Source: Candidatus Accumulibacter conexus (GTDB lineage Bacteria; Pseudomonadota; Gammaproteobacteria; Burkholderiales; Rhodocyclaceae). From it: DNA of 38,812 nt. The notes below the pieces were generated by a model. That model saw only the letters and a program-made list of their open reading frames with translations, was not told the origin of the DNA and searched no databases. The DNA is taken from assembly GCA_017592775.1 (NCBI GenBank), contig JAGFNJ010000050.1:1-38812 (forward strand). The letters are read 5' to 3'. This document shows, piece by piece, positions 26,674 to 35,575 of the stretch (position 1 is its first letter; each line of letters opens with the position of its first letter). The translations under genes were made by a program, and so were the position numbers.

Positions 26674-27999
26674 CTACGCCAGACACCGGATCAGGCCCGG
26701 GATTTCGCTGAAGTCGTCGAACCAGATGGGGCGCACGCCAATCGCCACGTAGGTCGCTGATGCGCGAGCGACTTCCTCGGCTGCGGCAGCCTCGAAGCGG
26801 CTGTCGCCGGGCCAGCGCAGGAGGGCGTAGTGGTAGCGGCCAGGCAGTGCGCGCGCAGCCTGGCGCAGCAGATCGTTCATCGCTTCGTCAGCGAATGAAC
26901 AGCCGACGTAGAGCGCGTGACGGACGGGATTCGCCAGGCACCTGGCGAACACCTCGCCGACGATTCCTGCCAGGCTCCCACCGTACGCTCTGGTGTACTG
27001 CGCGGTGGAAAACACGAACGGTACCTGCGTGATCAGGAAAAGGCGGCGCGGGCTATAGCCGTGCAGGTGGTAGATCGGCTGGTGGAGGCCATTCGGTCCA
27101 CCGGCGCGCGCGCGTTCATTGGGATCGCCGGCCACCTGGTTGCCGCGCATGGCGTAGGCGGCACGTGCCAAACCGATTTCATCGAGGGCTTCGCCCATCA
27201 GGTCGTCGAAATTGTAGGTGATGATCGCGTCCCAGCCGGGGAACTCGCCACCCCGGTCGGCCACCGCGATCGGTGCGGCGAGTTCGGCAATGGCCTGGTG
27301 GATGGCACCGGGCCGGCGCGGCCCCTCGTAGAGAATCCCGGTCAGGTCGGTGAAGAGCGCCTGGCCGAGGAAATCGTGGCAGATCTGTGCGCCCTCCATG
27401 AGCGCCTCGACGTCCGCCGTGCCGGCGTCGATCAGTGCCAGCACTGCCCGCGCGCGCGACTCCGCGTCTGCCGGCAGACGCTCGCGACGCGTAACCAGGC
27501 GTCGGTACTCCTGGTTGTCCGGCGTGCTTTCCGGGGTCAGCCGCATCTCGGCAATCTCCCGGCCATGCTCCGTCAGCCGTGCCAGCAGCCGCCCCACCAG
27601 CGCCGCCCAGGAAGGCCCGCCGGCGTCCATCGTCGCCCCGGCGCCGATGACGACCGACAGGCACGATGCACGGCGCATCCAGCGCATCAACCCGAGGTCG
27701 AGATCCCTCTGCAGGGGGCCCAGTGCAGCGCGAAACGGCTCGAAAGCAGCGCTCAGCCAGCGCGCCTTGAACGCCGCTTCTCCCAGGATTTCGCCAGCGG
27801 TTGCTGGCGCGAACCGGTGCTGGCCGGGGTGGGCGAGCTGCAGGGCGCGGTAGAGGCCGTTGATCTGTGTCTCGATCTCGAAGAACGCCGAGCCGGTCTC
27901 ATCACTCTCGACCAGGCGGGCGAAGTCTTCCGGCTGCCAGCGTTGTGCGGCGAAGAAAGTGGCCCAGTCGCGGTGGCGTTTCGATGGTCCGACAATCAT
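26674..27999 (-). CDS. SIR2-domain protein, candidate NAD-hydrolysing defence effector
   Basis: The product is 441 aa. Residues 1-110 form a helical N-terminal region without a recognised motif (RDWATFFAAQRWQPEDFARLV, FEIETQINGLY). From about 113 a SIR2-like Rossmann domain follows: SVVIGAGATMDAGGPSW (NAD-binding GAGxS-type loop), IITYNFDDLMGEAL at about 259-272 with the Asn-Phe-Asp catalytic motif, IYHLHGY at 309-315 with the catalytic His, and YVGCSFADEAMNDLL. These are the features of bacterial SIR2 proteins such as ThsA and DSR effectors, which deplete NAD on phage infection. ATG 27999 has a GGGAGA site. No partner gene is adjacent; neighbours are housekeeping genes. Defence function is inference from family. 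Confidence 0.82.
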   Translation of the reverse strand: MIVGPSKRHRDWATFFAAQRWQPEDFARLVESDETGSAFFEIETQINGLYRALQLAHPGQHRFAPATAGEILGEAAFKARWLSAAFEPFRAALGPLQRDLDLGLMRWMRRASCLSVVIGAGATMDAGGPSWAALVGRLLARLTEHGREIAEMRLTPESTPDNQEYRRLVTRRERLPADAESRARAVLALIDAGTADVEALMEGAQICHDFLGQALFTDLTGILYEGPRRPGAIHQAIAELAAPIAVADRGGEFPGWDAIITYNFDDLMGEALDEIGLARAAYAMRGNQVAGDPNERARAGGPNGLHQPIYHLHGYSPRRLFLITQVPFVFSTAQYTRAYGGSLAGIVGEVFARCLANPVRHALYVGCSFADEAMNDLLRQAARALPGRYHYALLRWPGDSRFEAAAAEEVARASATYVAIGVRPIWFDDFSEIPGLIRCLA

Positions 28000-28470
28000 T
28001 TCACGTTCTCCCGGCAGCCGAGATGGCCAGACAAGGAAGCAGGGGCGCCAGCGCAAGGCAGCGGCGGTGGCCAGTGGACGTCGCTGCCGCAACGCCGTGG
28101 TCCGACGGGGCGTCAGCGCGGACAACCCCCGCGCCATTGGCCACGCTGACTCAGTGCGTCGGCAACTTGCCGACCTCCTGTCTTCCTGCCCCGTGAAATG
28201 CGACAGCAGCTCAAGCGAAAAGCTCCGTGTTTGCCTCGGCCATCCTGGCGAGGCAGGATATGATCACTGCGGTGTTCGCTTGGCAGCCGTTGCGCCGGGA
28301 CCACAGAACGGCGCGAGCGAAGGCAGGCGAGGACATGTCTTTGCCGGTTCGTTGCGGGTGAGCAGGGGGCACTGCTGCCGCCGGTCAGGAGTGGTCGCGG
28401 CACGGGTAGTGCTTTTCGCGAAGGCGGTTCAGGCTGCCGCGCGGGACTCCGCGCCCGCCGTCGCGGAATC
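28000..28470. other. Intergenic stretch, no gene recognised
   Basis: About 470 nt upstream of the SIR2 gene and downstream of the 6S RNA terminator. Open frames exist on both strands, but their translations are Arg/Pro/Ala-rich shadows without family resemblance. The SIR2 promoter must lie here, but no clear -35/-10 pair was found. Confidence 0.45.
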
Positions 28471-28501
28471 AAAAAAAACGCGGAACCGATGGTTCCGCGT
28501 T
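28471..28501 (-). terminator. Rho-independent terminator downstream of 6S RNA
   Basis: On the minus strand a perfect 11-bp stem (AACGCGGAACC/GGTTCCGCGTT, 3-nt loop) runs into eight T residues. It ends transcripts of zapB-zapA and the 6S RNA. Confidence 0.88.
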
Positions 28502-28507
28502 GTCGAA

Positions 28508-28697
28508 TGTTGTCCCCGCGAGTGCCGTCAGGCCGGCATCCTGAACCTGGGTCCAGTTAGGTCACTTCCCTTCCGCATCAGGCACGCCCGACATTTGGGG
28601 CGCACACAACAGCGGTTTCCATGGTCCGCGACCAATGCCAATTTGCATTGGTTCAAGGAATCTATGACCTTAACAAACACCGCAGGGAACTCTGCTG
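28508..28697 (-). ncRNA. ssrS: 6S RNA
   Basis: The approximately 190-nt RNA lies directly after zapA, the conserved place for 6S RNA in beta- and gammaproteobacteria. Its ends pair: GTTCCCTGCGGTG at the 5' side with CACTCGCGGGGAC at the 3' side, the closing stem next to the central bubble. An internal perfect hairpin (ACCAATGC/GCATTGGT, + strand 28631-28652) and a GCGCCCC...GGGCGTG stem complete a long rod-like fold. 6S RNA mimics an open promoter and sequesters sigma-70 RNA polymerase in stationary phase. Exact ends are estimated. A terminator follows within 10 nt. Confidence 0.78.
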
Positions 28698-28714
28698 GAG
28701 GCCAGAACCGGCAC

Positions 28715-29047
28715 TTACTCCGACTTCAGAACCGCGTCGAGTTCGGCTTCCATGGAGGAAATTCTACGCCTAAGCGCTTCCATGTCCAGACCTATTTCAG
28801 ATTCAATTTTCTGATGTTCGGCAACGAATCCCTGATCGAGACCGAGGTGTTCGTGGGCGATGTTGAGGGCAGCCATGACGGCGATCCTCTCGGCGATGTT
28901 GCTCCTTGTCTTTTCGGCGATGTCGCGCATCTTGCCGTCGACATAGCTGGCCGCGTCGAGCAGCGCGCCGCGTTGGTCGGCTGGGCAAGCGACCCGGTAC
29001 TCCTTGCCGAGCAGGGTGATGTCGAGAAAACTGGCGTCGTTGGGCAT
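28715..29047 (-). CDS. zapA: Cell division protein ZapA
   Basis: The 110-aa FtsZ-ring stabiliser has an N-terminal globular domain (FLDITLLGKEYRVACPADQRGALLDAASYVDGKM) and IAVMAALNIAHEHLGL. A C-terminal coiled coil (LDMEALRRRISSMEAELDAVL) tetramerises. ATG 29047 is chosen because it begins the conserved domain; upstream frame is antisense to the ZapB-like gene. It is 13 nt after that gene's stop and about 20 nt before the 6S RNA. Confidence 0.92.
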   Translation of the reverse strand: MPNDASFLDITLLGKEYRVACPADQRGALLDAASYVDGKMRDIAEKTRSNIAERIAVMAALNIAHEHLGLDQGFVAEHQKIESEIGLDMEALRRRISSMEAELDAVLKSE

Positions 29048-29060
29048 CGTTCCGGGTCTC

Positions 29061-29261
29061 TCAGCTCTTGCCTTCGGGCAGTTGCCCGGCGAGCTGCTCA
29101 AGGCGGACCGAGGCGGCCGCCATCCGCTCTGCAAGGCGGTTCCTGTCGTTCTCCGCGACGGTGAGCTGCTCGCGCAGCTGTTCGTTCTCGCTGCGCAGGC
29201 TGCGGCAGAGCGCAATCACCTGGGCCACCTTGCTCTCGAGTGCGTTGAGTTCATTCAGCAT
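29061..29261 (-). CDS. ZapB-like coiled-coil protein (TIGR02449 type)
   Basis: The 66-aa protein is almost entirely coiled coil: MLNELNALESKVAQVIALC, then SLRSENEQLREQLTVAENDRNRLAERM. Small proteins of this type precede zapA in many beta- and gammaproteobacteria and resemble ZapB, which bridges ZapA to the nucleoid terminus system. It is in an operon with zapA (13-nt gap). Confidence 0.85.
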   Translation of the reverse strand: MLNELNALESKVAQVIALCRSLRSENEQLREQLTVAENDRNRLAERMAAASVRLEQLAGQLPEGKS

Positions 29262-29390
29262 GGGCCGGACTATAGATTCAAGAGGCGCGTCTGGTCAAGG
29301 CGCAGATCCGGCCGCCGCCTTCCGGACCCGTCTGCGGGCCGCACCGCAGCCGCCGCGGGCGGTCCTTGCCGCGCAACCGCTCACCAGAGA

Positions 29391-31148
29391 TCAAGGCGGA
29401 ACCGGGTTCGCGGGGGTCGGCGACGGTTGCTGGCGGGCCTGCTTGCGCCGGTACATGTCGGCATCCGACTGCTGGACGAGGGTTTCGACGTCGCTGCCAT
29501 CATCCGGATACATTGCCAGCCCGACCGAGGCGCCTGTGCTCGCAGCCGTCCCCGTCGGGTCGACGGCCAGCAGCGGCGCGCCGAGCATTTCTTCGAGGTT
29601 GGCGCGGGCACTTTCGGCGTCGTCGCGACTGTGCACCGCATCCAGCATGACGACGAACTCGTCTCCGGCGTAGCGTCCCACGAGGTCGCGGCTGCGCAGC
29701 CCGGAGCGCATGCGCTGTGCCATTTCCTGCAGCACCTTGTCGCCGACATCGTGACCGAAGCGGTCGTTGATGTGCTTGAAGTCATTGAGGTCGACGAACA
29801 GGATGGCAAAGGGGCGCGGTTCGGGTCGTTCCTTCTGCCGCGCCAGCCGCTCGTCCACCCGGCGCATGAAGGCCTCGCGGTTGGCCAGGCCGGTCAGGCG
29901 GTCGCTGAGCAGTCTGGTCTGCATGAGGCGAAAGCTCTTGGCCAGATCACCGATCTCGTCGCTGCGGGCGACGTCGAAAGCGGCGTTGAGGTCGCCATCG
30001 CCGACCCGCCGTGCCGCGACTGCCAACTGCCGAAGGTCATGGGCCACGACCGAGAGGACCATGAAACCGATGGCGACGGTCAGCAGCGAGGCGAACAGGG
30101 CAACGACGACGGTCCGCTCGAAGTTCTTCGTTACCTCGCCGAGGAAATCGGAACGTGGCACGGCCGTGACGATGATCCAGTCGAGGCCGGCGGTGTCGCG
30201 GATGCGCGCGTAAGCTGCCTCGATCTGCTGTCCGTCGGCAGCCGCGAAGACCGCGGTGCGCGGCTGCGCGCCCTCGCCGGCGTCGCGCACCAGCTTGTCG
30301 ATCGCGCGATGCGTGGCGACGATCAGCGGGTCGTCGCTGTCGCTGGCGTTGAGCCGTGCGTTGCCGCCGTCCGCGTCCTGTCGCAGGTGCGGACCACGCG
30401 AGGTGCCGATCAGGTTGCCATCGGTCTCGACGACGTAAGCGATGCCGTTTGGACTCAGCTTGAGCGAGCGCAGGAAGTCGTTGACTTGCTGCAGCGAGAG
30501 ATCGGTGGCGACGACGCCCTGGAAGTCGCCGTGCGCGTTGCTGACCCGGCGGGCGCGGGTCGCTACCAACTCCTCGGTCTTGAAGTCGATGTAGACCGCC
30601 GTCCAGGTGTGCAGGGGCGCGTGCTGGCCAGACTTGAACCACGGCCGCTCGCGTGGTTCGAAGACGCGCGTCTCGCGCACCGGGTCGCGCAGCTCGCCAC
30701 TGATGCCGGTGAAGCCGTGGATCGTTCGTGGGCCCTCTCCGCTGGTGCGCAGGCGCAGTTCGGCATCGCTCGCGGAATGTCGCCAGAGCCCGAAGAACTG
30801 GCCGTTGCGATCACCGTAGTAGGCGTAGTTGTTGGGTTCACGGTGCACCGAGGTCGCGAGCCAGAAACGCGTGCGCAGATTGTCGAGATCGTCGGCGACG
30901 TTTTCAGGCGCGGCGACATCGGTCGGGAACGCGGTTTCGAGGACGGCGCTCGAGCCCGAGACGTGCATCTCGGCGGCTTGCGCGATGCGGTACACCATCT
31001 CGGACAGCAACTGCTTCGACAGCGTGTCGACAGCGACCCGACCGGCGGCATAGGAGAGGCCGCCGATCGTCGCTGCCAGCAACAGGACCAGGAGCACATA
31101 CGGCACCGTCAGCATCTGGCGCAGCGACAGGAATTGCAGCAGCTTCAT
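29391..31148 (-). CDS. Membrane-bound diguanylate cyclase with Cache sensor and HAMP
   Basis: The 585-aa product has TM1 at about residues 13-35 and a large periplasmic Cache-type sensor (PWFKSGQHAPLHTWTAVYIDF, GVVATDLSLQQVNDFL). TM2 lies at about 345-365, then HAMP (RVGDGDLNAAFDVARSDEIGDLAKSF) and a GGDEF domain to the end. The active-site signature reads AGDEF (about 494-498), an accepted variant. The inhibitory RxxD site is present five residues before it (RSRD), so c-di-GMP feedback is likely. The C-terminal tail is Pro-rich. It should turn a periplasmic signal into c-di-GMP. It lies 213 nt after the bacteriohemerythrin gene on the same strand. Confidence 0.9.
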   Translation of the reverse strand: MKLLQFLSLRQMLTVPYVLLVLLLAATIGGLSYAAGRVAVDTLSKQLLSEMVYRIAQAAEMHVSGSSAVLETAFPTDVAAPENVADDLDNLRTRFWLATSVHREPNNYAYYGDRNGQFFGLWRHSASDAELRLRTSGEGPRTIHGFTGISGELRDPVRETRVFEPRERPWFKSGQHAPLHTWTAVYIDFKTEELVATRARRVSNAHGDFQGVVATDLSLQQVNDFLRSLKLSPNGIAYVVETDGNLIGTSRGPHLRQDADGGNARLNASDSDDPLIVATHRAIDKLVRDAGEGAQPRTAVFAAADGQQIEAAYARIRDTAGLDWIIVTAVPRSDFLGEVTKNFERTVVVALFASLLTVAIGFMVLSVVAHDLRQLAVAARRVGDGDLNAAFDVARSDEIGDLAKSFRLMQTRLLSDRLTGLANREAFMRRVDERLARQKERPEPRPFAILFVDLNDFKHINDRFGHDVGDKVLQEMAQRMRSGLRSRDLVGRYAGDEFVVMLDAVHSRDDAESARANLEEMLGAPLLAVDPTGTAASTGASVGLAMYPDDGSDVETLVQQSDADMYRRKQARQQPSPTPANPVPP

Positions 31149-31361
31149 CGACGCATGTCCTCAGCGGCAGGGCGCGAAGCAGGCGTTGGCTGGCCGGCGA
31201 GGGATGCTGTGGCGGCAATCGCCCTCCTTCGCGTCCGCTCCGCCAGCATTGGCGAAGCTTGACCACGCGCATGCTATGACCGGTGGCGGCCGGTTGCAGT
31301 GACCGATGTCACGTTGCCTGTCTGCGGTCCGGCGACAACCGCTGCGGCAGCGTCTGTCCGG

Positions 31362-31775
31362 TCACTCTTGATGCTGCAGGTTGGCGGCCTTGACGCTGGG
31401 CACGTACTGGAAGTCGGCGACCAGGATGTGGTTGTAGAACCAGCCGTTGATCAGGTACTTGACCTCATCGGCGATCTCGTCGAGGGTCATCTGCTTGGCG
31501 TTCTCGAGCAGATCGAAGAGCATGCGGCGAAACTCGCCGTGCAGTCGTCGATGCGCGTCCAGATCGGGATAGTTGCAGGCGGCCATCATCGCCTCCTCCT
31601 CGCGGAAGTGCACCTTGACGTAGTCGGTCAGCATCGCCAGCGATTTCAGGATTCTGATCTGGTCGCCGTCGCCGCTGAACGTGGCAGCCAGATCGAACAA
31701 CTGCCGATGCTGCGAATCGATCATCGGCAAGCCCACCTCGATCTTCGGCGACCATTCGGCCAACTCAAAACTCAT
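31362..31775 (-). CDS. Bacteriohemerythrin
   Basis: The 137-aa four-helix O2-binding protein with a di-iron site has the family ligands: GLPMIDSQHRQLFDL, VKVHFREEEAMM, DAHRRLHGEFRRML, and a C-terminal NHILVADFQY. The start at 31775 (MSFELAEWSP) has a GGAGC site; longer starts run into the ABC-F stop region. Such proteins store or sense oxygen in microaerobic or motile bacteria. It is 37 nt downstream of the ABC-F gene, so may share its transcript. Confidence 0.92.
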   Translation of the reverse strand: MSFELAEWSPKIEVGLPMIDSQHRQLFDLAATFSGDGDQIRILKSLAMLTDYVKVHFREEEAMMAACNYPDLDAHRRLHGEFRRMLFDLLENAKQMTLDEIADEVKYLINGWFYNHILVADFQYVPSVKAANLQHQE

Positions 31776-31812
31776 TTTCTGCTCCATCCACAGTTGAATC
31801 CTCGACCCCGCG

Positions 31813-33762
31813 TCACGATGACGGCGCGCGGCCAGCCATGTCAATCCGTTCGCTGAGGCTGAGCCAGCGGTCTTCGAGGGGAGACAGCTCGGCGGCGATC
31901 TGGTTCAGCCTTTGGCCGAGTTCTGCCAGCTCCCTGGCCCCTGCGGGTGCGCACAGGCTCGCCTCCAGTGCACGCTGCTCGCCCTGCAGGGCGAGCATCC
32001 GCTGCTCCACCCGTTCCAGTTCGCGCTGCAGAAGCCGCAGGTCGGCGGCAGCCCTTTTCCCCGCGTTGGCGCCCGGCAACTCGCGACCTGCACGGTCCCG
32101 GGCACCTCGGGCGAGCTCCCTGAAGCTGTCGCGCCGCTTCCTGGCCTCATCGAGGAGGTAGCGCTGGTAGTCGTCGAGGTCGCCGGCAAAGTCGGTCAGG
32201 TTGCCGCGGGCGACCAGCCAGAACTCGTCGCAGACCGCGCGCAGCAGCGAGCGATCGTGGCTGACCAGCATCACCGTCCCTTCGAACTCGTTGAGGGCGA
32301 GGGCCAGTGCTTCGCGGGTGGCCAGATCGAGGTGGTTGGTGGGCTCGTCGAGCAGGAGCAGGTTGGGTCGCTGCCAGACGATCATGCACAGCAGCAGACG
32401 CGCCTTCTCGCCGCCGCTGAGGGTGCCGACTGCCTGGTTGACGATCTCGCCAGTGAAGTTGAAGCCGCCGAGAAAACTGCGCAGATCCTGCTCGCGCTCG
32501 CTCTGGCCGGACGCCTGGCTCTCCCGCGCCAGGCGGAGCATGTGCTGCAGCGGTGTGGCGGCAGGGCGCAGCACTTCCAGTTCCTGCTGCGCGAAATAAC
32601 CGATGTTGAGCCCGCGGCCCGCGTTGACGCTGCCGCCGACACATTCGAGGACGCCGGCGATGGTTTTCACCAGTGTCGACTTGCCCTGTCCGTTGGCGCC
32701 GAGGATGCCGATCCGTTGCCCGGCCATGACCGAACGGTTGACCTCGCCGACGACGATCGTTGCCGGCGTGCCGGCGGCGGCGTCGGCCGGCGGCGGGTAA
32801 CCGAAGCTGGCATGCGTCATCACCAGCATCGGGTTCGGCAGGCTGGCTGGCTCGCCGAACTCGAAGCCGAAGTCGGCGCTGGTCAGCACCGGCGCCAGAC
32901 GCTCCATTCGTTCCAGCGCCTTGACCCGGCTCTGCGCCTGCCGCGCCTTCGTTGCCTTGGCCTTGAAGCGGGAGATGAAGCTCTGCAGGTGCGCGATCCT
33001 TTCCTGCTGCTTGAGGTAGGCGTTCTGCTGCAGCTCGATCTGCTGCGCCCGCGTTTCTTCGAAGGTGCTGTAGTTGCCACCATAGCGGGTCAGCCTGGCG
33101 TTCTCCAGGTGCAGGGTGACGGTGGTCACCGCGTCGAGAAAGTCGCGATCATGGCTGATCACCAGCATCGTCCCTTCGTAGCGTTTGAGCCAGCTTTCGA
33201 GCCAGACCAGCGCGTCGAGATCGAGGTGGTTGGTTGGTTCGTCGAGCAACAGGAGGTCGGACGGGCACATCAGCGCCCGTGCCAGTTGCAGGCGCATCCG
33301 CCAGCCGCCGGAAAAGCTGTCGACCGGCTGCTCGACTTCGCTCGTCCGGAAACCCAGTCCGAGGATCAGTGCCTGCGCGCGCGCCTGCGCGTCGTTCTCG
33401 CCGGCGTCGTGCAAAGCCATGTAGGCGTGCGCCAAGCGTTCGCCGTTGCCCTCGGCTGCGGCCAGGTGCACCTCCCGCCGGGCGGCGAGCAGGCGGCTGT
33501 CACCGGCGATGACGAAGTCGGTGGCGCTCTCCTGGCTGGCCGGCATCTCCTGCGCCACCTGCGCCAGGCGCCAGCCTGCGGGCAGCGACAGCTCACCACT
33601 GTCCTCGTGCAGGCTGCCGTCGAGGAGTGCGAAGACGCTCGACTTGCCGGCGCCGTTGCGGCCGACCAGACCGACCCGCTCGCCGGTGCTGATCGTCACC
33701 GAGGCGCTGTCGAGCAGGACCTTGCTGCCGCGGCGCAGGCCGAGGTTCCTGAGCGCGATCAT
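31813..33762 (-). CDS. ABC-F type ATPase (YheS/Uup-like)
   Basis: The 649-aa protein has two ABC domains and no membrane segments. Domain 1: GRNGAGKSS, signature SFSGGWRMRLQLARAL, and LLLLDEPTNHLDLDAL. Domain 2: GANGQGKST, TLSGGEKARLLL, and LLLLDEPTNHLDLATR. The charged linker between them (RIAHLQSFISRFKAKATKARQAQ) is the P-site-tRNA-interaction motif of ABC-F proteins, which act on stalled ribosomes. A coiled-coil C-terminal part (RELERVEQRMLALQGEQRAL) resembles YheS/Uup. It lies 49 nt after purU. Confidence 0.92.
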   Translation of the reverse strand: MIALRNLGLRRGSKVLLDSASVTISTGERVGLVGRNGAGKSSVFALLDGSLHEDSGELSLPAGWRLAQVAQEMPASQESATDFVIAGDSRLLAARREVHLAAAEGNGERLAHAYMALHDAGENDAQARAQALILGLGFRTSEVEQPVDSFSGGWRMRLQLARALMCPSDLLLLDEPTNHLDLDALVWLESWLKRYEGTMLVISHDRDFLDAVTTVTLHLENARLTRYGGNYSTFEETRAQQIELQQNAYLKQQERIAHLQSFISRFKAKATKARQAQSRVKALERMERLAPVLTSADFGFEFGEPASLPNPMLVMTHASFGYPPPADAAAGTPATIVVGEVNRSVMAGQRIGILGANGQGKSTLVKTIAGVLECVGGSVNAGRGLNIGYFAQQELEVLRPAATPLQHMLRLARESQASGQSEREQDLRSFLGGFNFTGEIVNQAVGTLSGGEKARLLLCMIVWQRPNLLLLDEPTNHLDLATREALALALNEFEGTVMLVSHDRSLLRAVCDEFWLVARGNLTDFAGDLDDYQRYLLDEARKRRDSFRELARGARDRAGRELPGANAGKRAAADLRLLQRELERVEQRMLALQGEQRALEASLCAPAGARELAELGQRLNQIAAELSPLEDRWLSLSERIDMAGRAPSS

Positions 33763-33811
33763 CCGGCGGAGGGGCCGCCGGTCGCCGCCCGCGTCCTGCT
33801 CGTGGAGGGCT

Positions 33812-34684
33812 TCAACGGAAGATCACGGTCTTGTTGGCGTGCACCAGGACGCGGTCCTCGAGATGGTAGCGCAGCCCGCGTGCCAGGACGGCCTTCTCGA
33901 TGTCCTTGCCGTAGCGCACCATGTCCTCGACCGAGTCCGAGTGGTCGATACGAATGACGTCCTGCTCGATGATCGGACCCTGGTCGAGGTCGCGGGTGAC
34001 GTAGTGGCAGGTGGCGCCGATCAGCTTGACGCCCCGCTGGTACGCCTGATGGTACGGACGGGCGCCGACGAAACTGGGCAGGAAGGAGTGGTGGATGTTG
34101 ATGATCTGTCCCGGATAGCTGTCGCAGAGATCGGCCGGCAGGATCTGCATGTAGCGGGCAAGGACCATGGTGTCGGCCCGCACTTCCTCGTAGATGCGGC
34201 GGATTTCGGCGTTCGCCGCCAGACGGTTGTCGGCGCTCACCGGCACGCAGTGAAAGGGGATGCCGTGCCATTCGACGAAGGCCTTGAAGGTGTCGTGGTT
34301 CGAGATGACGCAGGGAATCTCGATGTCGAGTTCACGTGATTGCCAGCGCGAGAGGAGGTCGTACAGGCAATGTTCCTGCTTGCTGACCATGATCACGACC
34401 CGCCGCCTGACGGCGGAATCGCTGATCTTCCAGTCCATCGCCAGTTCCTCTGCCAGCGGCCGGAAGCGCTCGCGGAACTCGGCCAGGTGGAAGGGCAGCG
34501 AATCGGCCTTCACCTCCATGCGCATGAAGTAGCGGCTGTCGTTGTCGCCGCTGCCGTCGTCGGCGTGGTAGCTGGATTCGAGGATCCAGCCGGAGTGCTG
34601 GGCGATGAAGCCCGAAACGCGGGCGATGATGCCGACTTGGTCGGGGCACGAGCCGGAGAGGGTATAGAAGCGCCGTGGGTGCAT
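33812..34684 (-). CDS. purU: Formyltetrahydrofolate deformylase
   Basis: The 290-aa enzyme releases formate from 10-formyl-THF, balancing one-carbon pools and feeding formate to PurT. It has an N-terminal ACT domain (SCPDQVGIIARVSGFIAQHSG) and a C-terminal formyl-transferase-like domain. Catalytic landmarks are INIHHSFLPSFVGARPYHQAY and GATCHYVTRDLDQGPIIEQD, with the conserved Asn/His/Asp. Length is normal. It starts 6 nt after the ThrH stop. Confidence 0.94.
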   Translation of the reverse strand: MHPRRFYTLSGSCPDQVGIIARVSGFIAQHSGWILESSYHADDGSGDNDSRYFMRMEVKADSLPFHLAEFRERFRPLAEELAMDWKISDSAVRRRVVIMVSKQEHCLYDLLSRWQSRELDIEIPCVISNHDTFKAFVEWHGIPFHCVPVSADNRLAANAEIRRIYEEVRADTMVLARYMQILPADLCDSYPGQIINIHHSFLPSFVGARPYHQAYQRGVKLIGATCHYVTRDLDQGPIIEQDVIRIDHSDSVEDMVRYGKDIEKAVLARGLRYHLEDRVLVHANKTVIFR

Positions 34685-34690
34685 TGCCGC

Positions 34691-35317
34691 TCAAACCTGC
34701 TGCCGCGTGCTGCAGACGCTGAAGGCCTTGTCGATCTCGTGTCGCAGTTCGGCAAAGGAACGTGTGACGGGGAACTGCGGGAATTCGCGGATGACGTTCT
34801 CGGGCGGGTGAAAGAGGATGCCGGCGTGCGCCTCGGCGAGCATAGCCGTATCGTTGTACGAGTCGCCGGCGGCGACGACGGTGAAGCGCAGTTCCTTCAG
34901 CCGGCGTACCGCCTCGCGCTTCTGGTCGGGCATGCGCAGGTGGTAACGTACCAGCATGCCATCGGCGCCGGCCTCGAGGCTGTGGCAGAAGAGGGTGGGC
35001 CAGCCCAGTTGCCGCATCAGCGGGTGGGCGAACTCGTAGAAGGTGTCGGAGAGGATGATCAGCTGGTAGTCCTCGCGCAGCCCGTCGACGAAGGCCCGTG
35101 CCCCGTCGAGCGGACCCATGGCGGCGATCACCTGCTGGATGTCGGGCAGACCCAAACGGTGTTCGGCGAGGATGGCGAGACGGTACTGCATCAGCTTGTC
35201 GTAGTCCGGCTCGTCGCGGGTCGTGCGACGCAGCTCGGGAATGCCGGTGCGGGTGGCGAACTCGATCCATATTTCGGGGACGAGAACGCCTTCTAGATCG
35301 AGGCAGACGATGTGCAC
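34691..35317 (-). CDS. thrH: ThrH: phosphoserine phosphatase / homoserine phosphotransferase
   Basis: The 208-aa HAD-family enzyme carries the nucleophile motif as LDLEGVLVPE near the start, SDTFYEFAHPLM (motif II), and GDSYNDTAML (motif IV). Glu-Gly instead of Asp-Gly-Thr after the nucleophile is typical of ThrH. The start is set at GTG 35317 (VHIVCLDLEGVL), which has TGGGAG at good spacing and matches the family's usual start. The ATG at 35338 has no ribosome binding site. It is the first gene of a run with purU. Confidence 0.9.
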   Translation of the reverse strand: MHIVCLDLEGVLVPEIWIEFATRTGIPELRRTTRDEPDYDKLMQYRLAILAEHRLGLPDIQQVIAAMGPLDGARAFVDGLREDYQLIILSDTFYEFAHPLMRQLGWPTLFCHSLEAGADGMLVRYHLRMPDQKREAVRRLKELRFTVVAAGDSYNDTAMLAEAHAGILFHPPENVIREFPQFPVTRSFAELRHEIDKAFSVCSTRQQV

Positions 35318-35575
35318 GGCAGGCTCCCAGGGGACCATGGATGGAGTGAAGGCGCGATTCTACCAAATCCGCCGATACTGGGCCGCCCGCCAGGCGGGAC
35401 CGCGCCGGACCGTGGTGGTCGCCATGGCATGGTGTGCCGGCGTGCAGCGCCGGATCGGCTGTGCGTTGGTGTCCCGGTTTATAGTGTCGGCGTATGCCCG
35501 CCGGCAACGTTTGCCGGCTGTGTGCTCGCCGGCGGTCGGGCGAGCCGCCCGCGGGTCGTCGAAGGAGGAAGAAGG

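Noticed and set aside
26917-28149. 410-codon plus-strand open frame opposite the SIR2 gene
   Set aside because: No motifs; the minus strand encodes recognisable SIR2 motifs.
29004-31262. 752-codon plus-strand open frame
   Set aside because: It is antisense to zapA, the ZapB-like gene and the diguanylate cyclase, whose domains are clear on the minus strand.
31912-33957. 681-codon plus-strand open frame
   Set aside because: Antisense shadow of the ABC-F ATPase, whose Walker motifs and signatures are unmistakable.
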